Source: Azosocius agrarius
GTDB taxonomy: Bacteria > Pseudomonadota > Gammaproteobacteria > UBA6186 > Azoamicaceae
Assembly (NCBI GenBank): GCA_016432505.1
Contig: CP066692.1
Coordinates: 186,001-250,000, forward strand
Length of the DNA: 64,000 nt
Direction: 5' to 3'
Translations under genes and position numbers: made by a program
Notes under the pieces: model-generated
Told to the model about the DNA's origin: nothing
The model's database searches: none
The model's input: the letters and a program-made list of their open reading frames with translations, nothing else
In this document: positions 9,200 through 18,269 of the stretch, in pieces
Position numbering within the stretch: the first letter of the stretch is position 1
How the letters are laid out: the number at the start of each line of letters is the position of its first letter

Positions 9200-10084
9200 A
9201 TGTATTTAATAATATTATTATTTGCTTTATTTGCAAGTATTTTTACTATGCAAAAAGAAACCTTAAAATATGCTGAGCCGCTATTTCTTATAGGAACAAG
9301 AATGATATTTTCAGGAATTTTACTAATATTATATGAAATAATAAATAAAAAATTAATAAGAATAAAATTAAAACATATATCATTATTTATAACATTATCT
9401 TTGTTAAATATTTATTTAACAAATATGTTAGAAATATGGGGAATGTCCTACATAACTTCATCAAAAACATGTTTAATATATAGTTTATCTCCATTTATAG
9501 CTGCATTATTTTCTTTCTTTCTTATGAAAGAAAAATTATCTATTAAAAAAAAATTAGGATTAATAATAGGTTTTATAGGATTAGCACCTATTATTTATAC
9601 TCAAAATATAGAAGAAATTAATGTTGGAAAAATTTTTCTATTAACAATCCCAGAAATATCAATAATAGGAGCAATAATTTGTAATATTTTAGGATGGATA
9701 ATTTTAAAAAAAATAATAATAAATAATTATTCACAAATTATTGCAAATGGTTACAGTATGTTTTTTGGAGGATTATTAATATTAATACATTCATATATAC
9801 ATAAAGAATTTTGGATCATTTTACCCATTTATAATTTTAAAACACTTATTATATATAGTATATTAACAAGTATAATATCAAATATAATTTGTTATAATTT
9901 ATTTGGATATTTATTAAAAAAATATACAGTAACATTCATGAGTTTCGCTGGATTGATAACTCCTATTTTTGCATCAATATTTGGCATAATATTTCATAAA
10001 GAAATTATTACATGGCATTTTTATGCATCAAATATCCTATTCGCTATAGGACTTATAATATATCACCGAGAAGAAAAAAAATAA
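9200..10084 (+). CDS. EamA/DMT-family membrane transporter
   Basis: Polytopic protein of 294 aa with about ten hydrophobic segments in two repeated halves, as expected for the drug/metabolite transporter superfamily. Typical traits are an early EPLFLIGTRM segment, SLSPFIAALFSFFLMKEKLS closing the first half, and SFAGLITPIFASIFGIIFHKEIIT near the end of the second half. The substrate cannot be read from sequence. DMT proteins of intracellular bacteria include S-adenosylmethionine importers, so a host-metabolite uptake role is possible but unproven. It starts seven bases after proS with no Shine-Dalgarno site, so it probably shares that transcript. Confidence 0.85.
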   Translation: MYLIILLFALFASIFTMQKETLKYAEPLFLIGTRMIFSGILLILYEIINKKLIRIKLKHISLFITLSLLNIYLTNMLEIWGMSYITSSKTCLIYSLSPFIAALFSFFLMKEKLSIKKKLGLIIGFIGLAPIIYTQNIEEINVGKIFLLTIPEISIIGAIICNILGWIILKKIIINNYSQIIANGYSMFFGGLLILIHSYIHKEFWIILPIYNFKTLIIYSILTSIISNIICYNLFGYLLKKYTVTFMSFAGLITPIFASIFGIIFHKEIITWHFYASNILFAIGLIIYHREEKK

Positions 10085-10097
10085 TGATAATATTAAT

Positions 10098-11363
10098 TTA
10101 ATTTTTTAATAAATTAAAAAAATGACGTTTAAACATAAATAAAATTAAAACACTAGGAAAGCAAATAAAACAAATAATTAAATAAAAAACATCCCATATA
10201 ACAAAATCAGCAAAAATACCACCAAAAAAAGATAAATTTATTCTAACAAATGATGAGAATGAAGATAAAAAAGCATAATAAATGGTTGTGTATTCTTTAC
10301 AACATAAATACGAAAAATAAGTTACTAATGCTACTTGACTCATTCCAGAGGCAAAATTTTCTATAGCTACAACATAAAATAAAAATACAACATTATAACC
10401 AATAATAGACTGAAGTAAAAATAAAAAACTAGTAAATATTTGTAAAATACAACATATTAACAACAAATACCAAATTTTTTTTTTTATTAAAAAAAAACCT
10501 CCTATTACTCCTCCTAAAATCATTAAACAAATTCCAAATGTTTTAACAATATATATAATTTCAAGCTTTGAAAATCCTAATTCAATTAAAAAAGACATAC
10601 TCATAGCATTTAAAAGAGTATCACCAATTTTAAAAAAAATAATAAATAACATAATTATTTTTATATCTTGTAATTTTATAAAATAAGAAAATAAAAATTT
10701 AAAAGTATATAAAATATTAGAAGAATTATTATAATTTTTAACAGGATCATTTGAAATTAACGTAATTAAAATACCAAAAAAAATAAATCCTGCCATAATA
10801 AAATAAGTTATGATCCAACTATTATAATAAAAAGAAAAATATAAAGCTCCTGATCCAGATATTAACATACCTGTCCTATAACCTAAAACAAAAATTGTAG
10901 AACCTAATCCCAATTCAATATTATAAATTTTTAATAACTCTATTCTATACACCTCTATAACAACATCTTGAATTGCAGAAAATAATCCAACTAAAAAAGC
11001 ACATAAAATAGAATAAAAAAAATTATTATATGGGTCACTTAATGCTAATGTTATTATACTAATAATTAATAAAAATTGTGACAATAAAAGCCAACTTTTT
11101 CTCTGTCCAAAAAAAGCAGATAAAAGTGGAATTTTTACATAATCAATATAAGGACCAAAAAAAAATTTTATAGAATAAGGAATTGTTGATAATGCAAATA
11201 AACCCATTTGAGTTTTATTAAGCCCTATTTCCAATAACCACATATTCAAAGTTGATAAAATTAATAAAAAAGGCAACCCACTCATAATTCCAAAAAAAAA
11301 TACAATAAATAATATATAAACAAAATTATTACATAATTTATTTTTTAAATATACAAATATCAT
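10098..11363 (-). CDS. AmpG-like major facilitator permease
   Basis: MFS protein of 421 aa with about 12 membrane helices. AmpG-family features are GIMSGLPFLLILSTLNMWLLEIGL at the N-terminus, YSIKFFFGPYIDY (the family's KFLWAPLID-like motif), GQRKSWL in the loop between helices 2 and 3, SAIQDVVIEVYRIE in the centre and ASGMSQVALVTYFS later. AmpG imports anhydro-muropeptides in free-living enterics, but AmpG paralogues in intracellular bacteria and the related eukaryotic acetyl-CoA carrier suggest other substrates. No peptidoglycan recycling gene is nearby. It is convergent with the DMT transporter. Confidence 0.8.
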   Translation of the reverse strand: MIFVYLKNKLCNNFVYILFIVFFFGIMSGLPFLLILSTLNMWLLEIGLNKTQMGLFALSTIPYSIKFFFGPYIDYVKIPLLSAFFGQRKSWLLLSQFLLIISIITLALSDPYNNFFYSILCAFLVGLFSAIQDVVIEVYRIELLKIYNIELGLGSTIFVLGYRTGMLISGSGALYFSFYYNSWIITYFIMAGFIFFGILITLISNDPVKNYNNSSNILYTFKFLFSYFIKLQDIKIIMLFIIFFKIGDTLLNAMSMSFLIELGFSKLEIIYIVKTFGICLMILGGVIGGFFLIKKKIWYLLLICCILQIFTSFLFLLQSIIGYNVVFLFYVVAIENFASGMSQVALVTYFSYLCCKEYTTIYYAFLSSFSSFVRINLSFFGGIFADFVIWDVFYLIICFICFPSVLILFMFKRHFFNLLKN

Positions 11364-11533
11364 AATATTATATTAATTACCCCTACTTATAATTTATAAA
11401 AAATCAATAGATTAATAATACTATAAATAATTTAAAAATTTAATTTATAAATAAAAATAATATAAACTATAAATATAATTTTATTAATGTTATATTTGTC
11501 TGATAAATATTTTACATAATTTTGTACAATTAT

Positions 11534-12880
11534 ATGAGTAATAAAATAAAATTAAAAATTAAAAAATTTATTCCAACATTAAAATTAGCAATACCATTAA
11601 TAACAATATTAATATCTCAAATTGGTATGGAATTTACAGAAACTATAATGGTAGGAAAGATAGGAATAATACATTTAGCTGCAATGGCTATCAGCGGCAG
11701 TATTTATATCACAATTATAATATTATGTATAGGTATATTAACTTCAATTGGTGTATTAATTTCTCATGAAATAGGAAAAAATAATTATAAATTCATAGAA
11801 AAACATTTATTTCATGGATTTCTTCTTTCTATTATTTTAAGCATTCCAACCATTTCTCTTGTATGGTATATGCCATACGTTCTATATTTGATAGGAGAAA
11901 ATCAACAAATTATCGAACTATCTGAAATATATTTACATTCAATAATATGGGGAATCCCAGGTTTTTTAGGATTTATTACATTAAAAGAATATACAACTGC
12001 AATAAAATATCCTAATATTATCATGTGGATATCATTAATAGCACTTCCTATTAACGCATGTTTAAATTATTTATTCATATATGGATTTTCATATTTTGAA
12101 CCATTAGGTATATCGGGAGCTGGTTATGCCAGCGCAATAATTGAATGGATAATGTTTTTAAGCATCAGTTCGATTATTATTGTAAAAAAAAAATTAAAAA
12201 TATTCATTTTTTTTAAAAAAAAAATACAATTGCCCATAATAAAAGAAATGCTAAATATAGGATGGCCAGTTGGAATTATGTTTGGATGTGAAATAGGCTT
12301 ATTTTCAGTTATTGCTATAATAATGGGAAGATTTGGTACACATACATTGGCAGCACATCAAATTGCAATACAAATATCTAATCTATCCTTTATATTTTTT
12401 TTAGGAATAGCACAAGCAACAGGAATAAAAGTTGCACAAGCAGCTGGGAAAAAAGATATAAATGAAATAAATAACTCCACAAAAATAGGAATAGAAATAA
12501 ACTTAATTATAGCTATTATTTTTACTTTTGTATTATACTTATTTCCTAAAAATATAACAAATATATTTGTAAATACAAACATTTCAACAAACAAAGATAT
12601 ATTATTTTTAACAATAGATTTTATACATATTGTAGCAATATATCAAATATTTGATGCTTTACAAGCAATAACAAACTCTTCATTAAGAGGACTAAAAGAC
12701 ACATTTTCTCCTATGTGGATAGGCATGTTATCCTATTGGATAATAGGATTAAGCTGCGGATTTATATCAAGTTATTTTTTTAATTTAAAAGGAAAAGGAC
12801 TATGGATTGGTTTAACTATAGGAATAATAATATTCAATATATTATTATTATCAAGATTTTATAAAAAATTAACAAAATAA
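11534..12880 (+). CDS. MATE-family efflux transporter
   Basis: Multidrug and toxin extrusion (NorM-like) protein, 448 aa, with 12 predicted helices in two homologous bundles. Family features are PLITILISQIGMEFTETIMVGKIG at the start, LAAMAISGSIY, GISGAGYASAIIEWIM, GWPVGIMFGCEIGLFSVIAIIMGRFGTHTLAAHQIAIQ and the late ANSSLRGLKDTFSPM-type segment (TNSSLRGLKDT here). The ATG at 11534 is preferred to a TTG twelve bases upstream because family members start just before the first helix. Drug or cation export coupled to Na+ or H+ is the family role; the actual substrate is unknown. Confidence 0.88.
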   Translation: MSNKIKLKIKKFIPTLKLAIPLITILISQIGMEFTETIMVGKIGIIHLAAMAISGSIYITIIILCIGILTSIGVLISHEIGKNNYKFIEKHLFHGFLLSIILSIPTISLVWYMPYVLYLIGENQQIIELSEIYLHSIIWGIPGFLGFITLKEYTTAIKYPNIIMWISLIALPINACLNYLFIYGFSYFEPLGISGAGYASAIIEWIMFLSISSIIIVKKKLKIFIFFKKKIQLPIIKEMLNIGWPVGIMFGCEIGLFSVIAIIMGRFGTHTLAAHQIAIQISNLSFIFFLGIAQATGIKVAQAAGKKDINEINNSTKIGIEINLIIAIIFTFVLYLFPKNITNIFVNTNISTNKDILFLTIDFIHIVAIYQIFDALQAITNSSLRGLKDTFSPMWIGMLSYWIIGLSCGFISSYFFNLKGKGLWIGLTIGIIIFNILLLSRFYKKLTK

Positions 12881-12923
12881 TATAAAATTAAAAAAATTTT
12901 TATATTATTTCATTATTATATAA

Positions 12924-13595
12924 TTAATCTCTTCTTCCTACAAAAAAACCTAAAATTCGCAACAAGCTAACAAATAAATTAAAAAAATTTAAATATAAAT
13001 TTATCGTTGCAACAACATAATTACGTTCACCACCATTAATTAACAAACTAGTATCATATAAAATATACCCACACGATAACATTACTACAATAAAAGATAC
13101 CAATAAATTAACCCACGATATAAAAAAAAACATACCTATAAAACTTAATATCAAAACTAATATAACAGAAACAAATAAAAAACAACTCAAATAATTAAAA
13201 TCTTTTTTAGTTAAAAGAGCATAAAAAGATAACAAAACAAATAAGCAAGATGTTAATCCAAAAGATAACATAACAATTTCTTGTCCATTTGCAAAACGAT
13301 ATAAAATAATATTTAATAAAGGCCCTAATGTATAACCCATAAACCCTGTCAATACAAAAAGAAAAAATATACCATAATAACTATTTTTTGTAACATTAAC
13401 TAAATAATATAATGGTATATAAATAAAAAATACCATAAATCCAACTGGAGTTGAATGAACAACAACCGAAATCCAAGACATAAAAGCACTAAATAACAAA
13501 GTTATTGATAATAAAATATATGTATTTCTAATAACTTTATTAGTCAATAACAAATCATTATATCCAATTTTATAACCTTTAATATATTTATTCAT
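12924..13595 (-). CDS. Bax-inhibitor-1/YccA family membrane protein
   Basis: Seven-helix membrane protein of 223 aa of the BI-1 (UPF0005) family. The diagnostic C-terminal part is present: YILYDTSLLINGGERNYV, then ATINLYLNFFNLFVSLLRILG, ending in a charged tail GRRD. Earlier helices carry GFMGYTLGPLLN. E. coli YccA interacts with FtsH and HflKC and modulates FtsH proteolysis. HflK and HflC are encoded at 56336-58357, so the same role is reasonable, though FtsH itself is outside the window. A GAGGA site precedes the ATG. Confidence 0.88.
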   Translation of the reverse strand: MNKYIKGYKIGYNDLLLTNKVIRNTYILLSITLLFSAFMSWISVVVHSTPVGFMVFFIYIPLYYLVNVTKNSYYGIFFLFVLTGFMGYTLGPLLNIILYRFANGQEIVMLSFGLTSCLFVLLSFYALLTKKDFNYLSCFLFVSVILVLILSFIGMFFFISWVNLLVSFIVVMLSCGYILYDTSLLINGGERNYVVATINLYLNFFNLFVSLLRILGFFVGRRD

Positions 13596-13717
13596 ATATT
13601 TTCCTCACATAAAAAATCATATATAAGATACTGTATATTATAATAATAATAATAGAAAAACAATAAAAATCTCACCAATTACTATAAATTATCACAATTT
13701 ACTATAAATAAATTCAT

Positions 13718-13966
13718 TTATTTATTTAAAAAATTATTCCATTCTGACAATGTATAAGTTTTTATACTCACAGCATGTATAATTTTATTCAAAATATAAT
13801 GAGAAATAATATCATATACATATCTATGTCTATCAATTAAATCAATATCAATAAATATATCATCTACAACAATAATTTCAAAATGAATTTCATCGGAAGA
13901 TTTAACAAAAATTTTCGCATTTAAAAATTTTACCAAAATAAGTTCTTTTATTTTTTTAGATAACAT
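13718..13966 (-). CDS. BolA/IbaG family protein
   Basis: Small protein of 82 aa with the BolA fold pattern: a beta strand region HFEIIVVDDIF, then DRHRYVYDII, and the C-terminal IHAVSIKTYTLSEW that matches the family's HALALKTLTPEEW type ending. BolA-like proteins pair with monothiol glutaredoxins to handle 2Fe-2S clusters. The IbaG (YrbA) branch is linked in gammaproteobacteria to the mla lipid-transport locus, and mlaA is the next gene upstream here. Family assignment is good; the BolA versus IbaG subfamily call is tentative. Confidence 0.8.
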   Translation of the reverse strand: MLSKKIKELILVKFLNAKIFVKSSDEIHFEIIVVDDIFIDIDLIDRHRYVYDIISHYILNKIIHAVSIKTYTLSEWNNFLNK

Positions 13967-14005
13967 AATTTCACCAAAATTATTAATTTAAAATAATTAA
14001 ATAAC

Positions 14006-14686
14006 TCAAACGCTCTTATTATATTGATATTTTATATATTGTAAATAAATATTTTTATATAAAACATATTCATTAACACTTGATTCAATAAATATTTTTT
14101 CCGAAGATAATAAAAATATTCTTTCATATAAAATATAAAATATATAATAATATTTAATATATTTATCCAAATAAAATTTATTAACAACAATATTATTATT
14201 AATTAATAAACCTAAAATATCTCTCACTGTACATGACCCCAATATAGGTAAAACTAAATACGATGATTTATTATACCCTAAATATTTTAGGGTTTTTCCA
14301 TAATGTTCTTTATTAAAAAAAAAATTAAATTTTTTTGATATATCAAAAATACCAAAAAAAACACAAAAAGAATTAATAGAATATCTAATAAAATTAATAT
14401 AAAAATTTTTTATATTACTTTGCAAAATATTATGAATAATATTAGATATATCATTATAATTTTCTACAACATTATTAACATATTCAACAATAAAATTAGG
14501 CATTATCTTTAAGTAAGAAATTACAATTGGCTTTAAAAAAAATTTATCAAATAATTTATTAATAAAATAAGATTTTTTATTCAAAATTTCAAGAGGATCT
14601 TCATATAATTTATAAGCATTACAATTTATAGACATAAAAAAAAATAATATTAAAAAAATTCCAATTTTAAAAAACTTAAAATACAT
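14006..14686 (-). CDS. mlaA: MlaA/VacJ outer-membrane lipid-asymmetry lipoprotein
   Basis: Protein of 226 aa with an N-terminal hydrophobic signal ending in a possible lipobox (SINC, Cys22). Family motifs are YEDPLEILNK near the mature start, KFFLKPIV, and GYNKSSYLVLPILGSCTVRDILG, matching the MlaA signature GPYLVLPLLGPSTLRD. MlaA sits in the outer membrane and removes surface phospholipids for retrograde transport by MlaBCDEF. No Mla transporter gene is in this window, so the partner system is either elsewhere or lost. The C-terminal third is poorly conserved. Confidence 0.87.
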   Translation of the reverse strand: MYFKFFKIGIFLILFFFMSINCNAYKLYEDPLEILNKKSYFINKLFDKFFLKPIVISYLKIMPNFIVEYVNNVVENYNDISNIIHNILQSNIKNFYINFIRYSINSFCVFFGIFDISKKFNFFFNKEHYGKTLKYLGYNKSSYLVLPILGSCTVRDILGLLINNNIVVNKFYLDKYIKYYYIFYILYERIFLLSSEKIFIESSVNEYVLYKNIYLQYIKYQYNKSV

Positions 14687-14735
14687 ACAAAATCTTATTT
14701 AAAATATAAATAAAAAATAACATACTAACACAATA

Positions 14736-17093
14736 TTAAAAATTTGTACCTAATGTACAATTAATGAATTTTAGTTTATCAGTTGATGATACATTTAATG
14801 GCTTAGCAAAAGAAATTTCTAATGGTACTCCTAAAGGAGTTCCCCACATGAAAACAATTCCACAAGAACATTTGACTGAATTAGAATGTATTATATGCTC
14901 AATATTATGCTTACTGTTTATAGTATCATAAACTTGACCCATATCAAAAAAAAATCCAGTACGCACATTTGCTAATGTATCAAAAAGATGAGGAATAAAA
15001 ATAGAAATTTTGAAAAGAAATGAAAAATTACCCCCCAATAACAATTTTTTATCTCCTTTATCAATTTTGGGACCTAAAGACCTTTCTTCAAATCCACGAA
15101 CACTATGAATACCACCTAAAAAATAATTTTTAAAAAAAGGATATGAATAAAATAAATTATAAACACCACCATATTTTATATGCCCAGAAATATTCACAAC
15201 ATATCTATTCAATAAAAATTTATAATAATTATAAATAAAACTAATTTGATAATAATTAATACTAGAATAAGGTAATGTATTTTTTAAATTAATTTGATAA
15301 AAAATACCACTATTTGGAAAAATAGTCTTATCAAGAGAGTTATGTTTCAAACCTAAATTAAAATAATATTCATTGAATTTATTTCCTATAACATAAATAT
15401 TTTTTAAAAATGATAAAGGTACTATATTTTTTCCTTTTATAGTATATAAATCCATATTCAACATAGTACATTCATATCCAAATTCTAAATTTATCTGATA
15501 ATTTTTATAGTAAGAAATATTCCAAAATACAGAACAACCAAATATATTATTAGAATGTTCACTAACTTTTTTTAACTTCGATAAAATACTATTATTTACT
15601 TTAATATTATAACCCATTCCTATATTATTAAATAATTTTTTATTACTAACAATAAAAAATGGATCAAAATAATTAAAAATATAATTATTATATAAATTAC
15701 TTTTTTCTACATTAAAATTTAAATTTTTACCTAAACCTAAAAAATTAGATATATTAGCACTAGCTGTAATAACTAAATTATCAGAACTATTATAACCTAA
15801 ATCTATAGTAAAAACAGTAGTCTTAGCTTCATTTATATTATATATAATATCAGTCCTTTTAGGATTATAAAAAACCTCATTCACATTAATATTAACATCT
15901 TCAATTAAATTAGTTTTCAATAAATTATCTTTAACAATTCTCAAATTATTATTTGATATATAATTATTTTTATCATTGTATAAACATCTCTTTAGAACAT
16001 AATCTTTTGTTTTGGAATTTCCAATAAAACATATATATCTTGTTAAAATTTTTTCTCCAGGAATTATATAGTACATTAAATCAAAATAACCATTTTTTTT
16101 ATTAAAATTACAATAATATTCAATTACAGTATCGAAATAACCCATACACTGAAATTTTTCCTTCAATATAGAAGGTATTTTATAAATATTATTTATAGAA
16201 AAATAACTTCCTAAAGTTACAAATTTATTAATATAAAACAACAATTTATATTTAGGAATAAAAAATTTGCCTGATAAAGATACATTTCTTAAAAAATATT
16301 TTTTACCTTTTAAAACTTTTAATACTACATTAATACATTTTTTATTATAATTTACTAACAACTTATTAAAATGAATTTCTATATCAGCATAACCTGAATT
16401 TAAATATAACAATTTTAATTTTTCTATAGCAACATTTAATTTCTCATAAGAATATAAATTACTATTAAAAAAAGAAAATAAATTATTATTAAAAAATAAA
16501 GATTTAAAAACTAAATCATCACCAATAATTTTTACATCTTTAACAAACACTTTTATTCCTTCTTTTATGTCAAATATAATATTAATTTTAGACTTATATT
16601 CACTAATATAAACATTAATTTCAACTCCAAAATGAAATAATTTTTCATTATAATACTTATAAATTTTTTCTTTAGCTATATACAAATTCTTTATATTATA
16701 AAATGATCCTACAATTATCATACTATTTTTAATAGTATTAAGAATATCTTTATGTTTTTTACTTCCTTTAATTAAAATTTTAGAAATGATAGATTTTTCT
16801 AAAAATTTAATAATAATCTTTTTATTATTTATTTCCATTTTAATTTTTTTAAAACAATTCAAAGAATATAAATTTTTTAATATACTAGAAGCTTTTTTTT
16901 CTGATAAAACATCACCTGGTACAATAGGCATATGAAATAAAACAATATCGGAAGATATTTTGTTTAATCCAATAAAACTTATATCTTCTATAACAAAAGA
17001 AGAAAAAGAATTAAAAACAATATCATTATATGAAAAACAACAATTTAAACCAAAAAAAAGAAAAAATATCGACAAACTACTTCTATACATCAT
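14736..17093 (-). CDS. bamA: outer-membrane protein assembly factor BamA
   Basis: Omp85 protein that inserts beta-barrels into the outer membrane, about 785 aa (E. coli 810). It has an N-terminal signal sequence, roughly 400 residues of POTRA repeats (for example LYSLNCFKKIKMEI, KILIKGSKKHKDI, VSLSGKFFIPK), then the barrel with the lid-lock motif VRGFEERSLGPK, and a C-terminal Phe as in most outer-membrane barrel proteins. The start is ATG 17093 or 17090; a GTG at 17096 is less likely. It is separated by about 160 bases from the upstream 330-residue gene. Its retention indicates an outer membrane with at least some integral proteins. Confidence 0.96.
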   Translation of the reverse strand: MMYRSSLSIFFLFFGLNCCFSYNDIVFNSFSSFVIEDISFIGLNKISSDIVLFHMPIVPGDVLSEKKASSILKNLYSLNCFKKIKMEINNKKIIIKFLEKSIISKILIKGSKKHKDILNTIKNSMIIVGSFYNIKNLYIAKEKIYKYYNEKLFHFGVEINVYISEYKSKINIIFDIKEGIKVFVKDVKIIGDDLVFKSLFFNNNLFSFFNSNLYSYEKLNVAIEKLKLLYLNSGYADIEIHFNKLLVNYNKKCINVVLKVLKGKKYFLRNVSLSGKFFIPKYKLLFYINKFVTLGSYFSINNIYKIPSILKEKFQCMGYFDTVIEYYCNFNKKNGYFDLMYYIIPGEKILTRYICFIGNSKTKDYVLKRCLYNDKNNYISNNNLRIVKDNLLKTNLIEDVNINVNEVFYNPKRTDIIYNINEAKTTVFTIDLGYNSSDNLVITASANISNFLGLGKNLNFNVEKSNLYNNYIFNYFDPFFIVSNKKLFNNIGMGYNIKVNNSILSKLKKVSEHSNNIFGCSVFWNISYYKNYQINLEFGYECTMLNMDLYTIKGKNIVPLSFLKNIYVIGNKFNEYYFNLGLKHNSLDKTIFPNSGIFYQINLKNTLPYSSINYYQISFIYNYYKFLLNRYVVNISGHIKYGGVYNLFYSYPFFKNYFLGGIHSVRGFEERSLGPKIDKGDKKLLLGGNFSFLFKISIFIPHLFDTLANVRTGFFFDMGQVYDTINSKHNIEHIIHSNSVKCSCGIVFMWGTPLGVPLEISFAKPLNVSSTDKLKFINCTLGTNF

Positions 17094-17152
17094 CACAATC
17101 TAAAATTAATTAATAAAATATCACAAAAAAAAATTACATCGAATTAACAAAC

Positions 17153-17172
17153 TGCTATAATTGCTTATAGCA
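17153..17172. repeat. short perfect hairpin upstream of bamA
   Basis: TGCTATAA and TTATAGCA form a perfect 8-bp inverted repeat with the loop TTGC, in the gap between the stop of the 330-residue gene (17255) and the bamA start. It has GC pairs at the base, unusual for this AT-rich region. On the minus strand it is not followed directly by a T run, so a terminator role is weak. A 5'-leader structure for bamA is equally possible. Confidence 0.4.
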
Positions 17173-17254
17173 TACAATATTGATTATTCTACCATAAATA
17201 AAAAACTTATCCAACATAAATTTAATTTAACAAAAAATATTATAAAACATTATT

Positions 17255-18247
17255 TTAAAAAAATAAAACCCCATCATCATTAAAAAAACATTTTTCTACA
17301 ATAAATTCATAATATTTTATTACAGGATAAGTTTTATTTAAATCTCCTATAATAATAACATTATAAAACAATTTATTTTTAAAAATGAAAAATTTACAAA
17401 TATGTATAATTCCTTCAACAAATTCTATACTTTTTATAAAATCAAACATTTTATCAGGAATAATTCCAATGCTTATTAATAATTTATTATTTAACATAGC
17501 AAGTTTTTTAAAAAAAAATAAATCATTATTTATTAAAATATAATTTACAATATATATTAAAATATTTAATTTTTTTAAAAAATTTTTTTTAAAAAAAAAA
17601 AATTTAATTTTTTTGACATAATTCGTTTTAAAATTTTTAAAAAAATTACAATTAATTATAAAAATAGTAAATTTAGGGATAAAACATTGTTTAATAATTC
17701 CCATAGTAGTAAAAATACATCCACCAAATAAAAGTAAATATAATTCTAAAAAAATAAAATTATCACAATATAAATTTTTAATATTATTATTAAATTTTAA
17801 AATGTATTCATTAACATTTAAACCAAACCGTCCAAATATAACAAACAAACTTAAATTAATTAAGTATGAAATTGAAAAAAAAAAACTATCTAATAATTTT
17901 AGATAAATAAAAATTATTATATTTTTATTTGTATGATAATTAAATATATTAAAAAAATTTTTAATTGAAAATTTATAATTATAAAATCCTGTAATATCTG
18001 ATTTAGTTTTAAGAAGAACGTCATAATTATAATTTAATTCACATATTAATTTAAAAAAATTATCATAATTTATATTTTTATTCAAATTTAAATTGAATAA
18101 TATAAAATCTACATTATCACAATCACAATCTATTATTATTTCAATATACTTTGATGAAGTACTAATCAATGATGAACAATCAATCAGATAATTCATATTA
18201 AAAATAGAAACAATTATCGGAACTTTAATTCTAAAAATTTTAATCAT
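17255..18247 (-). CDS. uncharacterised protein, possible degenerate GHMP-kinase fold
   Basis: Intact gene of 330 aa, rich in Phe, Ile, Asn and Lys, 23 bases behind cdsA, in the interval where dxr and rseP lie in relatives. It has neither the Dxr GSTGSIG nor the RseP HExxH motif. By eye, its spacing follows mevalonate-kinase-like GHMP kinases: an N-terminal strand KVPIIVSIF where the family has GKIILIGEH; a helix after LLDSFFFSISYLINLSL where it has the P-loop LPxxGLGSSAA; LLLFGGCIFTTMG where it has SGID...GG; and DKMFDFIKSIEF...NVIIIGD where it has the C-terminal GKLTGAGxGG region. All catalytic residues are replaced. It includes a 12-A run (17591-17602). Function unknown; the fold call is inference. 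Confidence 0.6.
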   Translation of the reverse strand: MIKIFRIKVPIIVSIFNMNYLIDCSSLISTSSKYIEIIIDCDCDNVDFILFNLNLNKNINYDNFFKLICELNYNYDVLLKTKSDITGFYNYKFSIKNFFNIFNYHTNKNIIIFIYLKLLDSFFFSISYLINLSLFVIFGRFGLNVNEYILKFNNNIKNLYCDNFIFLELYLLLFGGCIFTTMGIIKQCFIPKFTIFIINCNFFKNFKTNYVKKIKFFFFKKNFLKKLNILIYIVNYILINNDLFFFKKLAMLNNKLLISIGIIPDKMFDFIKSIEFVEGIIHICKFFIFKNKLFYNVIIIGDLNKTYPVIKYYEFIVEKCFFNDDGVLFF

Positions 18248-18269
18248 AAATATATTTTATAAAATATAA

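Noticed and set aside
12877..12906. Bidirectional terminator between the MATE and YccA-like genes
   Set aside because: Only an A/T-only imperfect inverted repeat with a bulge; too weak in this base composition.
17255..18247. Dxr or RseP by synteny
   Set aside because: No NADPH-binding GSTGSIG motif for Dxr and no HExxH or PDZ features for RseP; the hydrophobic profile fits neither.
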